Notes: generated by a model from the sequence alone, not told the origin. A stretch of 64,000 nt of DNA from SAR202 cluster bacterium (GCA_016872515.1 VGZR01000006.1:1-64000); one strand, 5' to 3'. Positions 40,158 to 48,987 are shown, counted from the stretch's first letter. Made by a program: numbers and translations.

Positions 40158-40436
40158 CTAGCCGCCCGCGACGGCGGGCACGATGCTGATTTCGTCGCCA
40201 GCCTTGGTTGCTGTCTTCAAGCCTTGGAGGAACCGCACGTCTTCGCCGTTCAGGTAGATATTCACGAAGTTCCGCAGAGCGCCGCTGTCGTCGCACAGCC
40301 GGGCTTGGATGCCAGGGTAGCTGGCATTCAGCGCTACGATGACCTCGCCAAGGTTTCCGCCGTCCACCCCCACCCTATCCTGGCCGCTGGTGAGGCGGCG
40401 CAGGGGTGTCGGAATCCGCACAGTGATGTTGCCCAT
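40158..40436 (-). CDS. MoaD/ThiS-family sulfur carrier
   Basis: The 92-residue ubiquitin-like product ends in Ala-Gly-Gly (VPAVAGG), the C-terminus that is activated as a thiocarboxylate. The beta-grasp body has VRIPTPLRRLT, FVNIYLNGEDVRFLQGL and GDEISIVP. Stand-alone carriers near thrC and NIL genes are thought to feed sulfur into amino-acid synthesis rather than molybdopterin, and the neighbours here fit. Molybdopterin synthase use is still possible because the window contains molybdoenzyme genes. Confidence 0.85.
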   Translation of the reverse strand: MGNITVRIPTPLRRLTSGQDRVGVDGGNLGEVIVALNASYPGIQARLCDDSGALRNFVNIYLNGEDVRFLQGLKTATKAGDEISIVPAVAGG

Positions 40437-40485
40437 TACCTGAATAACCTCCGATGTGTCTCCGATACCTTGGACTAGGGACGGT

Positions 40486-40734
40486 CTAGCCTTCCACGAC
40501 GTCGCCGACGACCGAGTCCACCCGCACCCCCGTCGTGGTAACCCAATTCAACCCACGCTCTATCTCTGCCTCGTCACCTTCCAACTCCAGTACCACCCAG
40601 CCCATGTCATCGCGGACGTTAGCCCGGCGGATGTTCGTGATGACTTTGAACTTCTGGCCCAACTGGTAAGTCACCGGCTGCTTGATCATGTCCTGGGGAA
40701 ATGTAAACTTGACTCGCTTAGTTATCTTGGCCAT
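40486..40734 (-). CDS. NIL-domain protein
   Basis: The 82-residue product is a single NIL domain (ACT-like ferredoxin fold) as found at the end of MetN: VKFTFPQDMIKQPVTYQLGQ, FKVITNIRRANVRDDMGWVVLELEGDE and GLNWVTTTGVRVD. In anaerobes, stand-alone NIL proteins accompany sulfur-assimilation genes for homocysteine or cysteine. It lies between threonine synthase and the MoaD-like carrier on the same strand, supporting a sulfur or methionine-related role. Confidence 0.85.
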   Translation of the reverse strand: MAKITKRVKFTFPQDMIKQPVTYQLGQKFKVITNIRRANVRDDMGWVVLELEGDEAEIERGLNWVTTTGVRVDSVVGDVVEG

Positions 40735-40802
40735 GGCACCTATCCCCTCGATATCGGTCTGCTCAGCGTTTACGGCTCGGCCTGGAAAGGCGATATGGAG
40801 TT

Positions 40803-42029
40803 TTACCGTGCGGCCAGGGCTTTCTGGAATGTCGCGTAGTCAGGTGTAGTGTGGATGGGGTTGACGACACTTTCCACAGCCTCCAGCGTCTTCAAGCCGT
40901 TGCCAGTGACGTAAGCCACGGTGACCTCGTCCGGGTGGATTATACCCTGCTTGGCGAGGATGCGGAGCGCGGAGATGACGACGCCTCCAGCGGTCTCGGT
41001 GAAGATGCCCTCGGTCTCGGCCAGAAGTCTGATACCCTCGACCACCTCCGGCTCGGGTACGGCCAGACAGGAGCCTTTGGTCGCGCTGGCGGTCTTGAGG
41101 GCGTAGAAACCGTCGGCAGGGTTGCCGATGGCAAGGGACTTGGCGATAGTGTTGGGCTTGACAGGGCGGACATGGAGGCTGCCCTGGCCGTAGGCCTCGA
41201 CGATGGGGGAGCAGCCGGCGGCCTGGGCCAGGTGCATCTTGGTGTTGGGCTTCTCGATGAGGCCTACGTCCCCCATCTCCTTGAAGCCCTTCCATATCTT
41301 CGTGTAGAGGGAGCCGGAGGCAGCCGGGACGATGCACCGGTCAGGGGCGCGCCAACCGAGCTGCTCGGCGACCTCGTAGCCGAGGGTCTTACTGCCCTCG
41401 GCGTAGTAGGGGCGCATGTTGATGTTGACGAACGCCCAACGGTGGTTATCGGCCAGCTCGCTGCACAGACGGTTGACCTGGTCGTAGGTGCCGTCCACAG
41501 CAACGAGGGTGGCGCCGTAGATAGCCGCTCCGATAATCTTGCCCTTCTCCAGGTCAGCTGGGAAGAAGACCATCGTCTTCATGCCGGCCTTCGCGCCGTG
41601 GGCGGCGACCGCGCCGGCCAAGTTGCCAGTCGAGGCGCAGGCGAGGACCTCGAACTCGAACTCCAGAGCCTTATTGGTGGCGACGGAAACGACACGGTCC
41701 TTGAAGGAGAAGGACGGGTTGACGCTATCGTTCTTGACATAGAGGTTGTTCAGGCCAAGGAGGCGGCCGAGGTTCTTTGCCCTGACCAACGGGGTGTAGC
41801 CAGTGCCCATGTCCACGCCGCCTTTGTTAAGGTCGGCGGGCAGGAGCTGCCAGTAGCGCCACATCGAGAGGGGGCCTTTCGCGATGGTGTCGCGGCTGAT
41901 GTCGCGGGCGATGGCGTCGTAGTCGTAGGAGACCTCAAGCGGGCCGAAGCAGAACTCGCAGACGTGGTGAGGCTCAACGGGATACTCGTTGCCGCACTCA
42001 CGGCAGGTCAGGCACTTGACGTAGGACAA
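40803..42029 (-). CDS. thrC: Threonine synthase
   Basis: The 408-residue PLP enzyme should convert O-phosphohomoserine to threonine. The N-terminus is a rubredoxin-like zinc knuckle (CLTCRECGNEYP and CEFCFGPLEV) seen in the long threonine-synthase class. PLP Lys lies in SFSFKDRVVSVATN, followed by CASTGNLAGAVAAHGAKAG and the glycine loop PAASGSLYTKIWKGF. The NIL and MoaD genes downstream suggest the locus may be wired to sulfur amino-acid metabolism, since cysteate and cystathionine enzymes share this fold. Threonine synthase is the best call. Confidence 0.9.
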   Translation of the reverse strand: MSYVKCLTCRECGNEYPVEPHHVCEFCFGPLEVSYDYDAIARDISRDTIAKGPLSMWRYWQLLPADLNKGGVDMGTGYTPLVRAKNLGRLLGLNNLYVKNDSVNPSFSFKDRVVSVATNKALEFEFEVLACASTGNLAGAVAAHGAKAGMKTMVFFPADLEKGKIIGAAIYGATLVAVDGTYDQVNRLCSELADNHRWAFVNINMRPYYAEGSKTLGYEVAEQLGWRAPDRCIVPAASGSLYTKIWKGFKEMGDVGLIEKPNTKMHLAQAAGCSPIVEAYGQGSLHVRPVKPNTIAKSLAIGNPADGFYALKTASATKGSCLAVPEPEVVEGIRLLAETEGIFTETAGGVVISALRILAKQGIIHPDEVTVAYVTGNGLKTLEAVESVVNPIHTTPDYATFQKALAAR

Positions 42030-42215
42030 CTGCGCTCCTCCGGTTCAGGTCAGGGCAGGCTAGGCCTTGTTGCGATAGGCGCATACAGGGCCCCACAAAG
42101 CATCCATGCTACCTGGTGGTTGCAGCACAGTCAAGGCGCGGAGGCCATGCGCATGGGAAGCAAGGCCTGGCCACGCACCCTGGCACCGCCCTTGTGAGCC
42201 TCCGGCCCGGGGGGC

Positions 42216-42221
42216 TATACT
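42216..42221 (+). promoter_or_regulatory. -10 box (TATACT) of the LON-domain gene
   Basis: TATACT ends 12 nt before the ATG at 42233, giving a very short leader of about 5 nt. The 200-base gap upstream holds nothing else that I can identify. Confidence 0.4.
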
Positions 42222-42232
42222 CGCTGCGAAGG

Positions 42233-42910
42233 ATGGCGAGGCCTTCACTGATGGCCGGCACGACACGACGACTCCCACTCTTCCCGCTGAACACGGTGCT
42301 CTTCCCGAATGCCGCGCTCCCGCTGCAAATCTTCGAGGAGCGGTACAAACTGATGCTGCGCGACTGCCTTCAAGGAGACTCGTCGTTCGGGGTCGTGCTT
42401 ATCAGGTCGGGGTCGGAGGTCGGCGAGCCGTCTGAGCCGTACTCCGTGGGCACCGTCGCACGGATCACACAGGTGAGCGACGCTGGCGAGGGGAAGATTT
42501 TCGTCTCGGCGGTGGGGCAGCAGCGGTTCCGCATCGTCGAAATCGTACAGACGCGGCCATACATGACGGCCGAAGTGGAGTTGCTGGAAGAGGCGACCGT
42601 CGCCGGTCAGCCAGACCTACCCAGCCCAGACACCGAGGTGATACGGCGCGGCGCGGCGCGTTACGTGCAGCTCACGTTGGGCCTGGGAGGTGGATGGATC
42701 ACCAAGCTGAAGCTGCCTGTGGATGATACGTTCCTCTCCTACTACCTGCCGAAGCTCCTCCAGGTCGAGATGCCTCACAAGCAGGCGCTGCTGGAATTGC
42801 CGTCCACGGCGCTGCGACTGGGCGCGGAGCAGGCCATCCTGGAAGCCCAGACCCCCGAACTGCACGCCCGCCTCACGAAGGAACTCCTTTCCAAGTTTGC
42901 CCGTAACTAG
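42233..42910 (+). CDS. LON N-terminal-domain (substrate-binding) protein
   Basis: The 225-residue product is the LON substrate-binding domain without protease: LPLFPLNTVLFPNAALPLQIFEER split around the family's conserved P-L-Q-I-F-E-x-R-Y, then SFGVVLIRSGSE, VGTVARITQV and GQQRFRIVEI, followed by a helical C-terminal half. Such proteins are common in bacteria and may serve as adaptors. The role is unproven. ATG 42233 sits just after a -10 box; an in-frame ATG at 42251 is a second option. Confidence 0.85.
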   Translation: MARPSLMAGTTRRLPLFPLNTVLFPNAALPLQIFEERYKLMLRDCLQGDSSFGVVLIRSGSEVGEPSEPYSVGTVARITQVSDAGEGKIFVSAVGQQRFRIVEIVQTRPYMTAEVELLEEATVAGQPDLPSPDTEVIRRGAARYVQLTLGLGGGWITKLKLPVDDTFLSYYLPKLLQVEMPHKQALLELPSTALRLGAEQAILEAQTPELHARLTKELLSKFARN

Positions 42911-42915
42911 GCGAC

Positions 42916-42953
42916 TGTGGAGGGCCTCTTTCTGTAGAAACAGGCCCTCCACA
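42916..42953 (+). terminator. Hairpin, TTTCTGTAGAAA family (copy D)
   Basis: Arms TGTGGAGGGCCT and AGGCCCTCCACA enclose TTTCTGTAGAAA, with one C-C mismatch. It starts 6 nt after the LON-domain gene stop. Confidence 0.55.
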
Positions 42954-42978
42954 CACCTCTCCAGTAAGACACATGGCA

Positions 42979-43017
42979 CGCCGGTGGGGGAGGCCCATCG
43001 GTCCTCCCCCACCGGCG
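42979..43017. terminator. Second strong hairpin after the LON-domain gene
   Basis: A perfect 15-bp stem (CGCCGGTGGGGGAGG and complement) has a 9-nt loop, CCCATCGGT. The CATCGG loop core is also present in the terminator at 40104-40131. No T run follows. Confidence 0.55.
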
Positions 43018-43096
43018 TCTCGCGAGCCTTCTCGAAGGGTTAGGGGAAAAGCTTCTTCCGCAGAGCGACGTTCTACCAGTGGCCCAAGAGCTGACC

Positions 43097-43102
43097 TATA
43101 AT
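43097..43102 (+). promoter_or_regulatory. -10 box (TATAAT) before the SnoaL-like gene
   Basis: A consensus TATAAT lies 35 nt before the ATG at 43138. No good -35 is present at the usual distance. Confidence 0.45.
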
Positions 43103-43137
43103 CTCTGCTTGCTAGTCGAGTCATGCGGAGGCAGGGA

Positions 43138-43560
43138 ATGAAGTACAAGAAGCTCGTGCAAGAGTACCTGAAGGCGTGGGGCAATGGTGACTTCAAGGCG
43201 TTGGAGAAGACATGCGCGCCGGACTTTGTCCTGGATGACCCCGACGGCGGCCCCGTGACGCGCGAGGGGCTGAAGGACTTCTTGGTGAAGCTCAGGAAAA
43301 GGGTACCGGGCGGAAAGCCTCCATTTGTGGAGAACGTGGACGTCATCGGCGATAAGGAGTGGAGAAATGCCTACTGCTGGTGGACGATCCCAGGAAGCGG
43401 ACTGACCGGCACCGGCCTCATCACAGCGTCGGACAGGGGGGTACTCTCTGAGCGTGTGACGTACTACTGCAAACTCCCAGGCAAGGGTCTTGCACGGAAG
43501 AGCCTCGCTACACGCTCGCGTGCGAAGACAACGGCGAGGCAGAAACGGGCGGCGGGATGA
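43138..43560 (+). CDS. SnoaL/NTF2-like protein
   Basis: The 140-residue product has the cone-shaped NTF2-like pattern: VQEYLKAWGNGDFKALEKTC, then PDFVLDDPDGGPVTREGLKD and a beta-rich second half. Members act as small isomerases, hydrolases or binding proteins. No catalytic set is clear here. The tail is basic (RSRAKTTARQKRAA). ATG 43138 is chosen because GGAGG lies 8 bases upstream. The gene overlaps rlmB by 4 bases (ATGA). Confidence 0.75.
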   Translation: MKYKKLVQEYLKAWGNGDFKALEKTCAPDFVLDDPDGGPVTREGLKDFLVKLRKRVPGGKPPFVENVDVIGDKEWRNAYCWWTIPGSGLTGTGLITASDRGVLSERVTYYCKLPGKGLARKSLATRSRAKTTARQKRAAG

Positions 43561-44315
43561 CGAGTGGCCCCGGCCAGTACATCGAGGGGCGCCACCCTGT
43601 CCTAGAGGCGTTGAAATCGGGCCGCGCCATCAACAGGATCCTGATAGCCAGGGACGCCGGTAGGCACGGCATCATCGCCGAGATCTTGCGCCTGGCGCGC
43701 CAAGGCCGCATCCCCGTGGAGACGGTTGACGCGCGGGCGCTCGAGCGCATCGGCGCCACCGGCCATGCGCAGGGCGTGCTGGCCCTCGCAGCCGCCAAGG
43801 CTTACTCCACGCTCGACGACCTTCTGGAGCGGTCGCGCTCGCTGAATGAGCCACCGCTGTACGTGCTCTTGGACGGCATCGAGGACCCGCACAACCTTGG
43901 CGCCATCATCCGGACGGCGAACACGGCGGGGGTGCACGGCGTGGTGGTGCCGTCGCGGCGCGCGGCCGGGCTGACCCCGGCGGTCGAGCGGGCGTCGGCT
44001 GGCGCCCTGGAGTACGTGCCGGTGGCGCGGGTGGCCAATATCCACCAGGCGATGCGGGACCTGGGCGAGCACGGCGTCTGGACGGTGGGGCTGGACGCGG
44101 ACGCCGACCGCGACTACAACACGGCGGACTACCGCCTGCCGACGGCGCTGGTCATCGGCGGCGAGGGCAAGGGGCTGTCGCGGCTCACGCGGGAGCTGTG
44201 CGACGTGGTGGTGCGCATCCCGATGCGGGGAGAGATCGCGTCCCTGAACGCCTCCGTCGCGGGGGCGCTGGTAATGTACGAGGCGATGCGCCAGCGGGCG
44301 GGCCAGTGCTCCTAG
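43557..44315 (+). CDS. rlmB: 23S rRNA 2'-O-methyltransferase RlmB (TrmH family)
   Basis: The 252-residue SpoU-family enzyme should methylate G2251 of 23S rRNA. An N-terminal substrate-binding domain (GRHPVLEALKSGRAINRILI) precedes the knotted methyltransferase with LLDGIEDPHNLGAIIRTAN (motif 1 Asn/Arg), VIGGEGKGLSRLTRELCD (motif 2) and IPMRGEIASLNASVAGAL (motif 3). Length and layout match RlmB. Its 3' end overlaps the converging aminotransferase gene by 4 bases. Confidence 0.92.
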   Translation: MTSGPGQYIEGRHPVLEALKSGRAINRILIARDAGRHGIIAEILRLARQGRIPVETVDARALERIGATGHAQGVLALAAAKAYSTLDDLLERSRSLNEPPLYVLLDGIEDPHNLGAIIRTANTAGVHGVVVPSRRAAGLTPAVERASAGALEYVPVARVANIHQAMRDLGEHGVWTVGLDADADRDYNTADYRLPTALVIGGEGKGLSRLTRELCDVVVRIPMRGEIASLNASVAGALVMYEAMRQRAGQCS

Positions 44316-45517
44316 CCCTGCAGCGCGCCCTCGCGGGCGAAGACGTCGGCGAGGCGGGCGATGCCCTCGTGGATCTCCTCGGGGGTGTTGTAGCCGAAGC
44401 AGAGGCGGGCGTAGTTCTTGCCGGTGACGCCATCGGGAGCGAACATCGGGCCGGGGATGTAGCCGACCTCGTCTTTGAGGGCAATGTCGCGCAGCTTCAC
44501 TAGGTCGGTGCCCTCCGCCATCTTGAGCCAGATGAAGAGGCCACCCATGGGACGGCTCCAGGTGGCCTGGGAGCCGAAGTTCTCGCCGAGGGCGGCTAGC
44601 ATGGCGTCGCGGCGGGCACGTTGGACGTCGTTGATCTCGGGGATGTGCTTGTCAAGGTGTTTGAGGGCATAGCGGTGAACAGCGAGAGCGGTGAACTGGT
44701 TGACGCCGCTGCCGCTCTTGACGGCGCGGAGGCGGTCCACTACGGCGGTTGGCGCAGCGATGTAGCCGATCCTCATGCCGGGGGCGATGGTCTTGGAGAA
44801 GGACGAGACGTACATGACGTGGCCTGCGCCGTCGAGTGACCAGAGCGAGGGCGGGACGTCGCCGTCGTAGCGGAGGTCAACGTAGCAGTCGTCCTCCAGG
44901 ATGGGCACGCCGTGCTTTTGGGCGACGCGAACGATGGCCTTGCGGCGCTCAAAGGGCATGGTCCATCCCTGGGGGTTGTGATAGGTCGGGATGGTGTAGA
45001 TGAGCTTGGGGCGCTTGCCCTGCTGCTGGGCGCGGACGATGGCGGAGTCGAGAGCGTCGGGCAGCATGCCGTCAGCGTCGCAGGGGATGCCACGGACGTC
45101 GGCGCGGAAGCGGCGCATGGTGACGAGGGTGCCCTGGTAGAAGTAGTCCTCGGTGAGGACGACATCGCCGACGTCCAGCAGGGCCTCCAGGGCCATGTAG
45201 ATGGGTTGGCTGGAGCCGTCGCCGAGGATGATGTCGTCGGGCGAGACGTTGATGGCGCGTTCGCGGGCCAGCTTCTCGGCCACGTACTGGCGCAGCGGCG
45301 GGTAGCCCTGAAGGTGGGGATAGACCGCGAGGTTCGCCCCCTCCTCGTCCAGAGCCTCACGAAGGCTTTCGACCAGGTCGTCGAGCGGGAGTGAGTGGGG
45401 GTCGGGATAGGCGATGGCGAAGTCGTATTTGCCGCGCTTGACGACCGTGCGGTCGCGCGGCGGCGGCGCCGTCTTGGCGTAGAGGCGCTCAAAATCGAGG
45501 TGCCGGGCTTCGCCCAT
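44312..45517 (-). CDS. Fold-type I PLP aminotransferase (MocR/LysN-like)
   Basis: The 401-residue enzyme resembles 2-aminoadipate/aromatic aminotransferases of the MocR-related group but lacks the DNA-binding domain. It shows LQGYPPLRQYVAEKL, GDGSSQPIYMALEALLD, YTIPTYHNPQGWTM, the Asp of LEDDCYVDLRYDG and PLP Lys in SSFSKTIAPGMRIGYIAAP. It exchanges an amino group between an amino acid and 2-oxoglutarate. The donor is uncertain. Confidence 0.88.
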   Translation of the reverse strand: MGEARHLDFERLYAKTAPPPRDRTVVKRGKYDFAIAYPDPHSLPLDDLVESLREALDEEGANLAVYPHLQGYPPLRQYVAEKLARERAINVSPDDIILGDGSSQPIYMALEALLDVGDVVLTEDYFYQGTLVTMRRFRADVRGIPCDADGMLPDALDSAIVRAQQQGKRPKLIYTIPTYHNPQGWTMPFERRKAIVRVAQKHGVPILEDDCYVDLRYDGDVPPSLWSLDGAGHVMYVSSFSKTIAPGMRIGYIAAPTAVVDRLRAVKSGSGVNQFTALAVHRYALKHLDKHIPEINDVQRARRDAMLAALGENFGSQATWSRPMGGLFIWLKMAEGTDLVKLRDIALKDEVGYIPGPMFAPDGVTGKNYARLCFGYNTPEEIHEGIARLADVFAREGALQG

Positions 45518-45593
45518 CGGGTCCCTCCCACATCAAGGTCACCGGGTTCACAGTTCTAAAGTGTAGCAGGTTGGACGTATCCCCCTACCCCAT

Positions 45594-46037
45594 TCAGGGC
45601 GAATGGGCCAGGCGGCTCGGCAGCTCGACGACGGCCTGGCCCGTGATGGTCTTGGCACCCTGGGCGTTCTCGGTCCAGACGTCGCAGGCGACGAGATGGT
45701 GGCCATCCTCGACGTATTTGCGGGTGACGCGCCCCTTACAGAAGAGGGGCGTGTCGGGCAGGTCGAGGTCGCGGTAGCGCACGGTGAGGCTGCGCAGCAT
45801 GCCGCCCTCGCCGACCCAGCCGGCGAGCATCTGGGAGAGGAAGGCAGTCTTAAGGGCACCGTGAAGGATGACGTCAGGCAGGCCCACGCCACGGGCAGCC
45901 TGTTGGTCGTAGTGGAAGACGTTGAAGTCGCCCGACGCGCCCGCGTACATCACGAGCTGCCGCCGCGTCGGGTGCTTGACCAGCACGGGCAGGTCGGTCC
46001 CTTCGGTGATGCCGTCATAGTGAGCTTGGGTAGTCAT
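45594..46037 (-). CDS. MaoC-like hotdog hydratase (C-terminal-type subunit)
   Basis: The 147-residue hotdog protein has the catalytic Asp/His pair of MaoC hydratases in YAGASGDFNVFHYDQQAA and the following HGALKTAFLSQML. It should hydrate an enoyl-CoA or similar thioester. The gene overlaps the next upstream gene by 4 bases. That gene encodes the FAS1-like partner, and the two are expected to form a heterodimeric dehydratase like HadAB. Confidence 0.85.
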   Translation of the reverse strand: MTTQAHYDGITEGTDLPVLVKHPTRRQLVMYAGASGDFNVFHYDQQAARGVGLPDVILHGALKTAFLSQMLAGWVGEGGMLRSLTVRYRDLDLPDTPLFCKGRVTRKYVEDGHHLVACDVWTENAQGAKTITGQAVVELPSRLAHSP

Positions 46038-46504
46038 GCTTTCCGTGCCTCTGGCTCATACCACGCCACGGTGTTGCGTTGGGTCGCCACGAGTTTCCCG
46101 TGCTGGTTGGTGTAGCGGAACTCGGTGGTGACCATGAGCATGTCCCCTACCCTGCCCTGCTTGTCCGTCATGTCGGTGATGCGAGCGGCGACGGTGATGC
46201 GGTCTCCGACGCGCACCTTCTCGAAGAACTGCCACTCAGTGCCCGCGTCCAGAAGGCCTTCATACGGATTCTTCCAGTCGGCCTTGTGCGGCCCGGCGAA
46301 CAGCGAGACCAGGAACGTGGGTGGAACCGCCAGGCCGTCGGACGACTGTGCGCCTGGCTCATTGTCAGCGTACCACCTTGGCCCTTCGTCGTTGAGGGTG
46401 CGGACGAAGCGCAAGACGGCGCCCCGCTCGACATCGTAGGTCATCGGCTCGGACCAGACACCGATGACAGCGTCGCGGGCGGCCTGCGGCACTTTCGCTG
46501 CCAC
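46034..46504 (-). CDS. FAS1-like/MaoC N-terminal hotdog dehydratase subunit
   Basis: The 156-residue product is a MaoC_dehydrat_N-type hotdog protein, with DNEPGAQSSDGLAVPPTFLV, GTEWQFFEKVRVGDRITVAA and TTEFRYTNQHGKLVATQRNT. It lacks the catalytic pair and so forms the non-catalytic half of a heterodimer with the downstream MaoC-like subunit. The substrate may be a fatty acyl, mesaconyl or related CoA ester. It follows pcrA by 2 bases on the same strand. Confidence 0.83.
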   Translation of the reverse strand: MAAKVPQAARDAVIGVWSEPMTYDVERGAVLRFVRTLNDEGPRWYADNEPGAQSSDGLAVPPTFLVSLFAGPHKADWKNPYEGLLDAGTEWQFFEKVRVGDRITVAARITDMTDKQGRVGDMLMVTTEFRYTNQHGKLVATQRNTVAWYEPEARKA

Positions 46505-46506
46505 GC

Positions 46507-48807
46507 CTAGCCGACCTTTTCCAGACGGGCGAAGCTGAGGAGCAACCGCTTGACCCCGTTGCCGTCCTTGAAGACGACGGTGACCTCGACGTCGGCCCCC
46601 GTAGGCTTACTGGCCATGACGACCCCTTCGCCGAACTTGGCGTGGCGCACCTTGTCGCCGACGGTGAAGGCGGCAACCGGCTTGGCCTTGGTGCTGCTAT
46701 CTGCTTGAGACGCACGGTCCGTTTCACCATGCGGTGCGTCCGTCGAGTCAGCGTCCCGCGACGCGAGCCGGGTCGGCACGAACCCCGGCGGGCGGACGCG
46801 GCCCGTAGAAGCGGTGGCAGCCCCAGCGGACAAGGCCGCCGACCGCAGTACGCCCGCGCGCGAGGAGACGATCGCCTCCTTTGGGATGTCGGCGAGGAAC
46901 CGCGACGGCAGGTTCGGCTCGGAGCCGCCACGAAACCCCCGGCGGAAGGCGCGCAGCAGATACAGCCGTTCCTTCGCCCGTGTGACGCCCACGTAGCAGA
47001 GGCGGCGCTCCTCCTCCATCTCCTCCTGACTCTCCATGGAGCGCGAGTGGGGCAGGATGCCCTCCTCCATGCCGACGATGAACACCGCGGAGAACTCCAG
47101 CCCCTTGGCCTGATGCAACGTGATGAGGGTGATGGCGTCACTGCGGTCCTGGAGGTTGTCGGTGTCGCTGACGAGGGCTAGCCGCTCCAGGAAGGCGGTC
47201 AGGCCCTCGTTGGAGGGCATCTCCACGTAGTCTTTCGCGGTGCTGCGGAGCTCCTGGACGTTCTCCCAGCGCTCCTCGCCCTGTTCGGCCTCGTCGAGGA
47301 CATGGGCCTTGTACCCCGTGCGCTCCAGGACGAGGTCAACCAACTCGACGAGGTTCTTTGAGTCGGCCTGCTCCTGGAGCTTGATGATGAGGTCACGGAA
47401 GTTGGTGAGGGCCTGCACGGCGCGGGGCGCGAGTTGGACGCCGGGCTGGCCGTCGGGCGCCTGCAACGCGCCGACGGCCTGGAACATGGACGTGCCCAGC
47501 TCGCGGGATAGGCGGGTCAATTCATCCAAGGTGCGGTCGCCGATACCGCGCGGCGGGACGTTGACGACGCGGGCCAGGCTGGCGTCGTCGTCCGGGTTGG
47601 CGACGAGGCGCATGTAGGCGATGAGGTCCTTTATCTCCTGGCGCTGGTAGAAGCGGAGGCTGCCGACCAGTTGGTACGGCACGCCGTAGCGTAGGCACGC
47701 CTCCTCCAGCGCGCGCGACTGAGCATTGACACGGTACATGACGGCGATGTCGCCGAGCTTATGATCCTCACGCGCCAGCGCCTGCACCTCGCGCAGCACC
47801 GTCTGCGCCTCCTCCTGTTCGTCATACGCCTCGGCCACGACGATGGGCACGCCCTTGGCGTTGCTGGTCCACAGCGCCTTCTCGACGCGCTGCTCGTTCT
47901 GAGCGATGAGGCCGCTGGCCGCCTCCAGGATGGTCTTAGTGGAGCGGTAGTTCTCCTCCAGGGCGATGATCTTGGCATCGGGGTAGTCGTGCTGGAAGCT
48001 GAGGATGTTGCGGATGTCGGCGTTGCGCCACGAGTAGATGGATTGGTCGGGGTCGCCGACGACGCAGAGGTTGCGGTGGACCTGTGCGAGTTGGCGGGCG
48101 ATGGCGTACTGGACGATATTAGTGTCCTGGAACTCGTCTATCATCAGGTGCAAGAACCGCTTCTGGTACTTGGCCGCGGCGTCCGGCGCCTTGTCGAACA
48201 GGTAGTAGGTCTTCAACAAGAGGTCGTCGAAGTCAAGCGCCGAGGCGGCCGCCAGGAGCTTGCCGTACCGCTCGAAGACCTTCGCCACAATCTCGTCGAA
48301 GTAGTTGCGCCGGTTCAGCCGGAACCCCTCGGCGTCGAGCAGTTGGCTCTTGGCGCCGGAGATGGCCGAGAGGATGGCGCGGGGCGCGAACTGCTTTGGG
48401 TCTACGCCGGTCTCTTTCATCGCTCGCTTGATGATGGAGACCTGGTCGTCATCGTCATAGATGGTGAAGTCACGGGAGAGTTTGATGGCCTCACCCTCGC
48501 GGCGCAGCACGGCGGCGCAGAAGGTGTGGAAGGTGGACGCGGTCAGTTCGCGGGATGCAGGACCGAGAAGCCGCTCCAGGCGCTCCTTCATCTCGCGCGC
48601 GGCCTTGTTCGTGAAGGTGACGGCGGCGATGCGGTGCGGGCTGACGCCGCAGATGCGGACGAGGTAGGCGATGCGGTGGGTGATGACTCGCGTCTTACCG
48701 CTGCCCGGACCGGCGACGATGAGGAGCGGGCCTTGGATGTGCTCGATGGCTTCGCGTTGCGGCGCGTTCAGGCCTTTGAGGAGGTTTTCAGCACTCGCGT
48801 TCGACAC
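46507..48807 (-). CDS. pcrA: ATP-dependent DNA helicase (PcrA/UvrD family)
   Basis: The 766-residue superfamily 1 helicase unwinds DNA 3' to 5' in repair and replication-conflict resolution. All motifs are present: GPGSGKTRVITHR (I), DEFQDTN (II), GDPDQSIYSWRNAD (III), LEENYRST (IV), TLHQAKGLEFSAVFIVG (V) and CYVGVTRAKERLYLL (VI). A tudor-like tail (FTVGDKVRHAKFGEGVVMA) binds RNA polymerase in homologues. The GTG start lies 7 nt after a TATAAT box, so the mRNA is probably leaderless. Confidence 0.94.
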   Translation of the reverse strand: MSNASAENLLKGLNAPQREAIEHIQGPLLIVAGPGSGKTRVITHRIAYLVRICGVSPHRIAAVTFTNKAAREMKERLERLLGPASRELTASTFHTFCAAVLRREGEAIKLSRDFTIYDDDDQVSIIKRAMKETGVDPKQFAPRAILSAISGAKSQLLDAEGFRLNRRNYFDEIVAKVFERYGKLLAAASALDFDDLLLKTYYLFDKAPDAAAKYQKRFLHLMIDEFQDTNIVQYAIARQLAQVHRNLCVVGDPDQSIYSWRNADIRNILSFQHDYPDAKIIALEENYRSTKTILEAASGLIAQNEQRVEKALWTSNAKGVPIVVAEAYDEQEEAQTVLREVQALAREDHKLGDIAVMYRVNAQSRALEEACLRYGVPYQLVGSLRFYQRQEIKDLIAYMRLVANPDDDASLARVVNVPPRGIGDRTLDELTRLSRELGTSMFQAVGALQAPDGQPGVQLAPRAVQALTNFRDLIIKLQEQADSKNLVELVDLVLERTGYKAHVLDEAEQGEERWENVQELRSTAKDYVEMPSNEGLTAFLERLALVSDTDNLQDRSDAITLITLHQAKGLEFSAVFIVGMEEGILPHSRSMESQEEMEEERRLCYVGVTRAKERLYLLRAFRRGFRGGSEPNLPSRFLADIPKEAIVSSRAGVLRSAALSAGAATASTGRVRPPGFVPTRLASRDADSTDAPHGETDRASQADSSTKAKPVAAFTVGDKVRHAKFGEGVVMASKPTGADVEVTVVFKDGNGVKRLLLSFARLEKVG

Positions 48808-48813
48808 GTAGAG

Positions 48814-48819
48814 ATTATA
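48814..48819 (-). promoter_or_regulatory. -10 box (TATAAT, minus strand) of pcrA
   Basis: ATTATA on the plus strand is TATAAT on the minus strand and ends 7 nt before the GTG start at 48807. TAGTCA lies 18 nt further up as a weak -35. Confidence 0.55.
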
Positions 48820-48987
48820 GCAACGCGAAAGCTTAGATGACTATTTCCTAAGGCAATCTTTGCGCTGTTCCAGGCGATTGCTTCCTCTGCGGATGTGACG
48901 TTAAGATGTCCCTTCACCTTCCTCACGCTCGTTTTGGACAAGCACGGTTGTCTGTAGACTCACTTTTGGTAGCTGAGGACACTCTTC

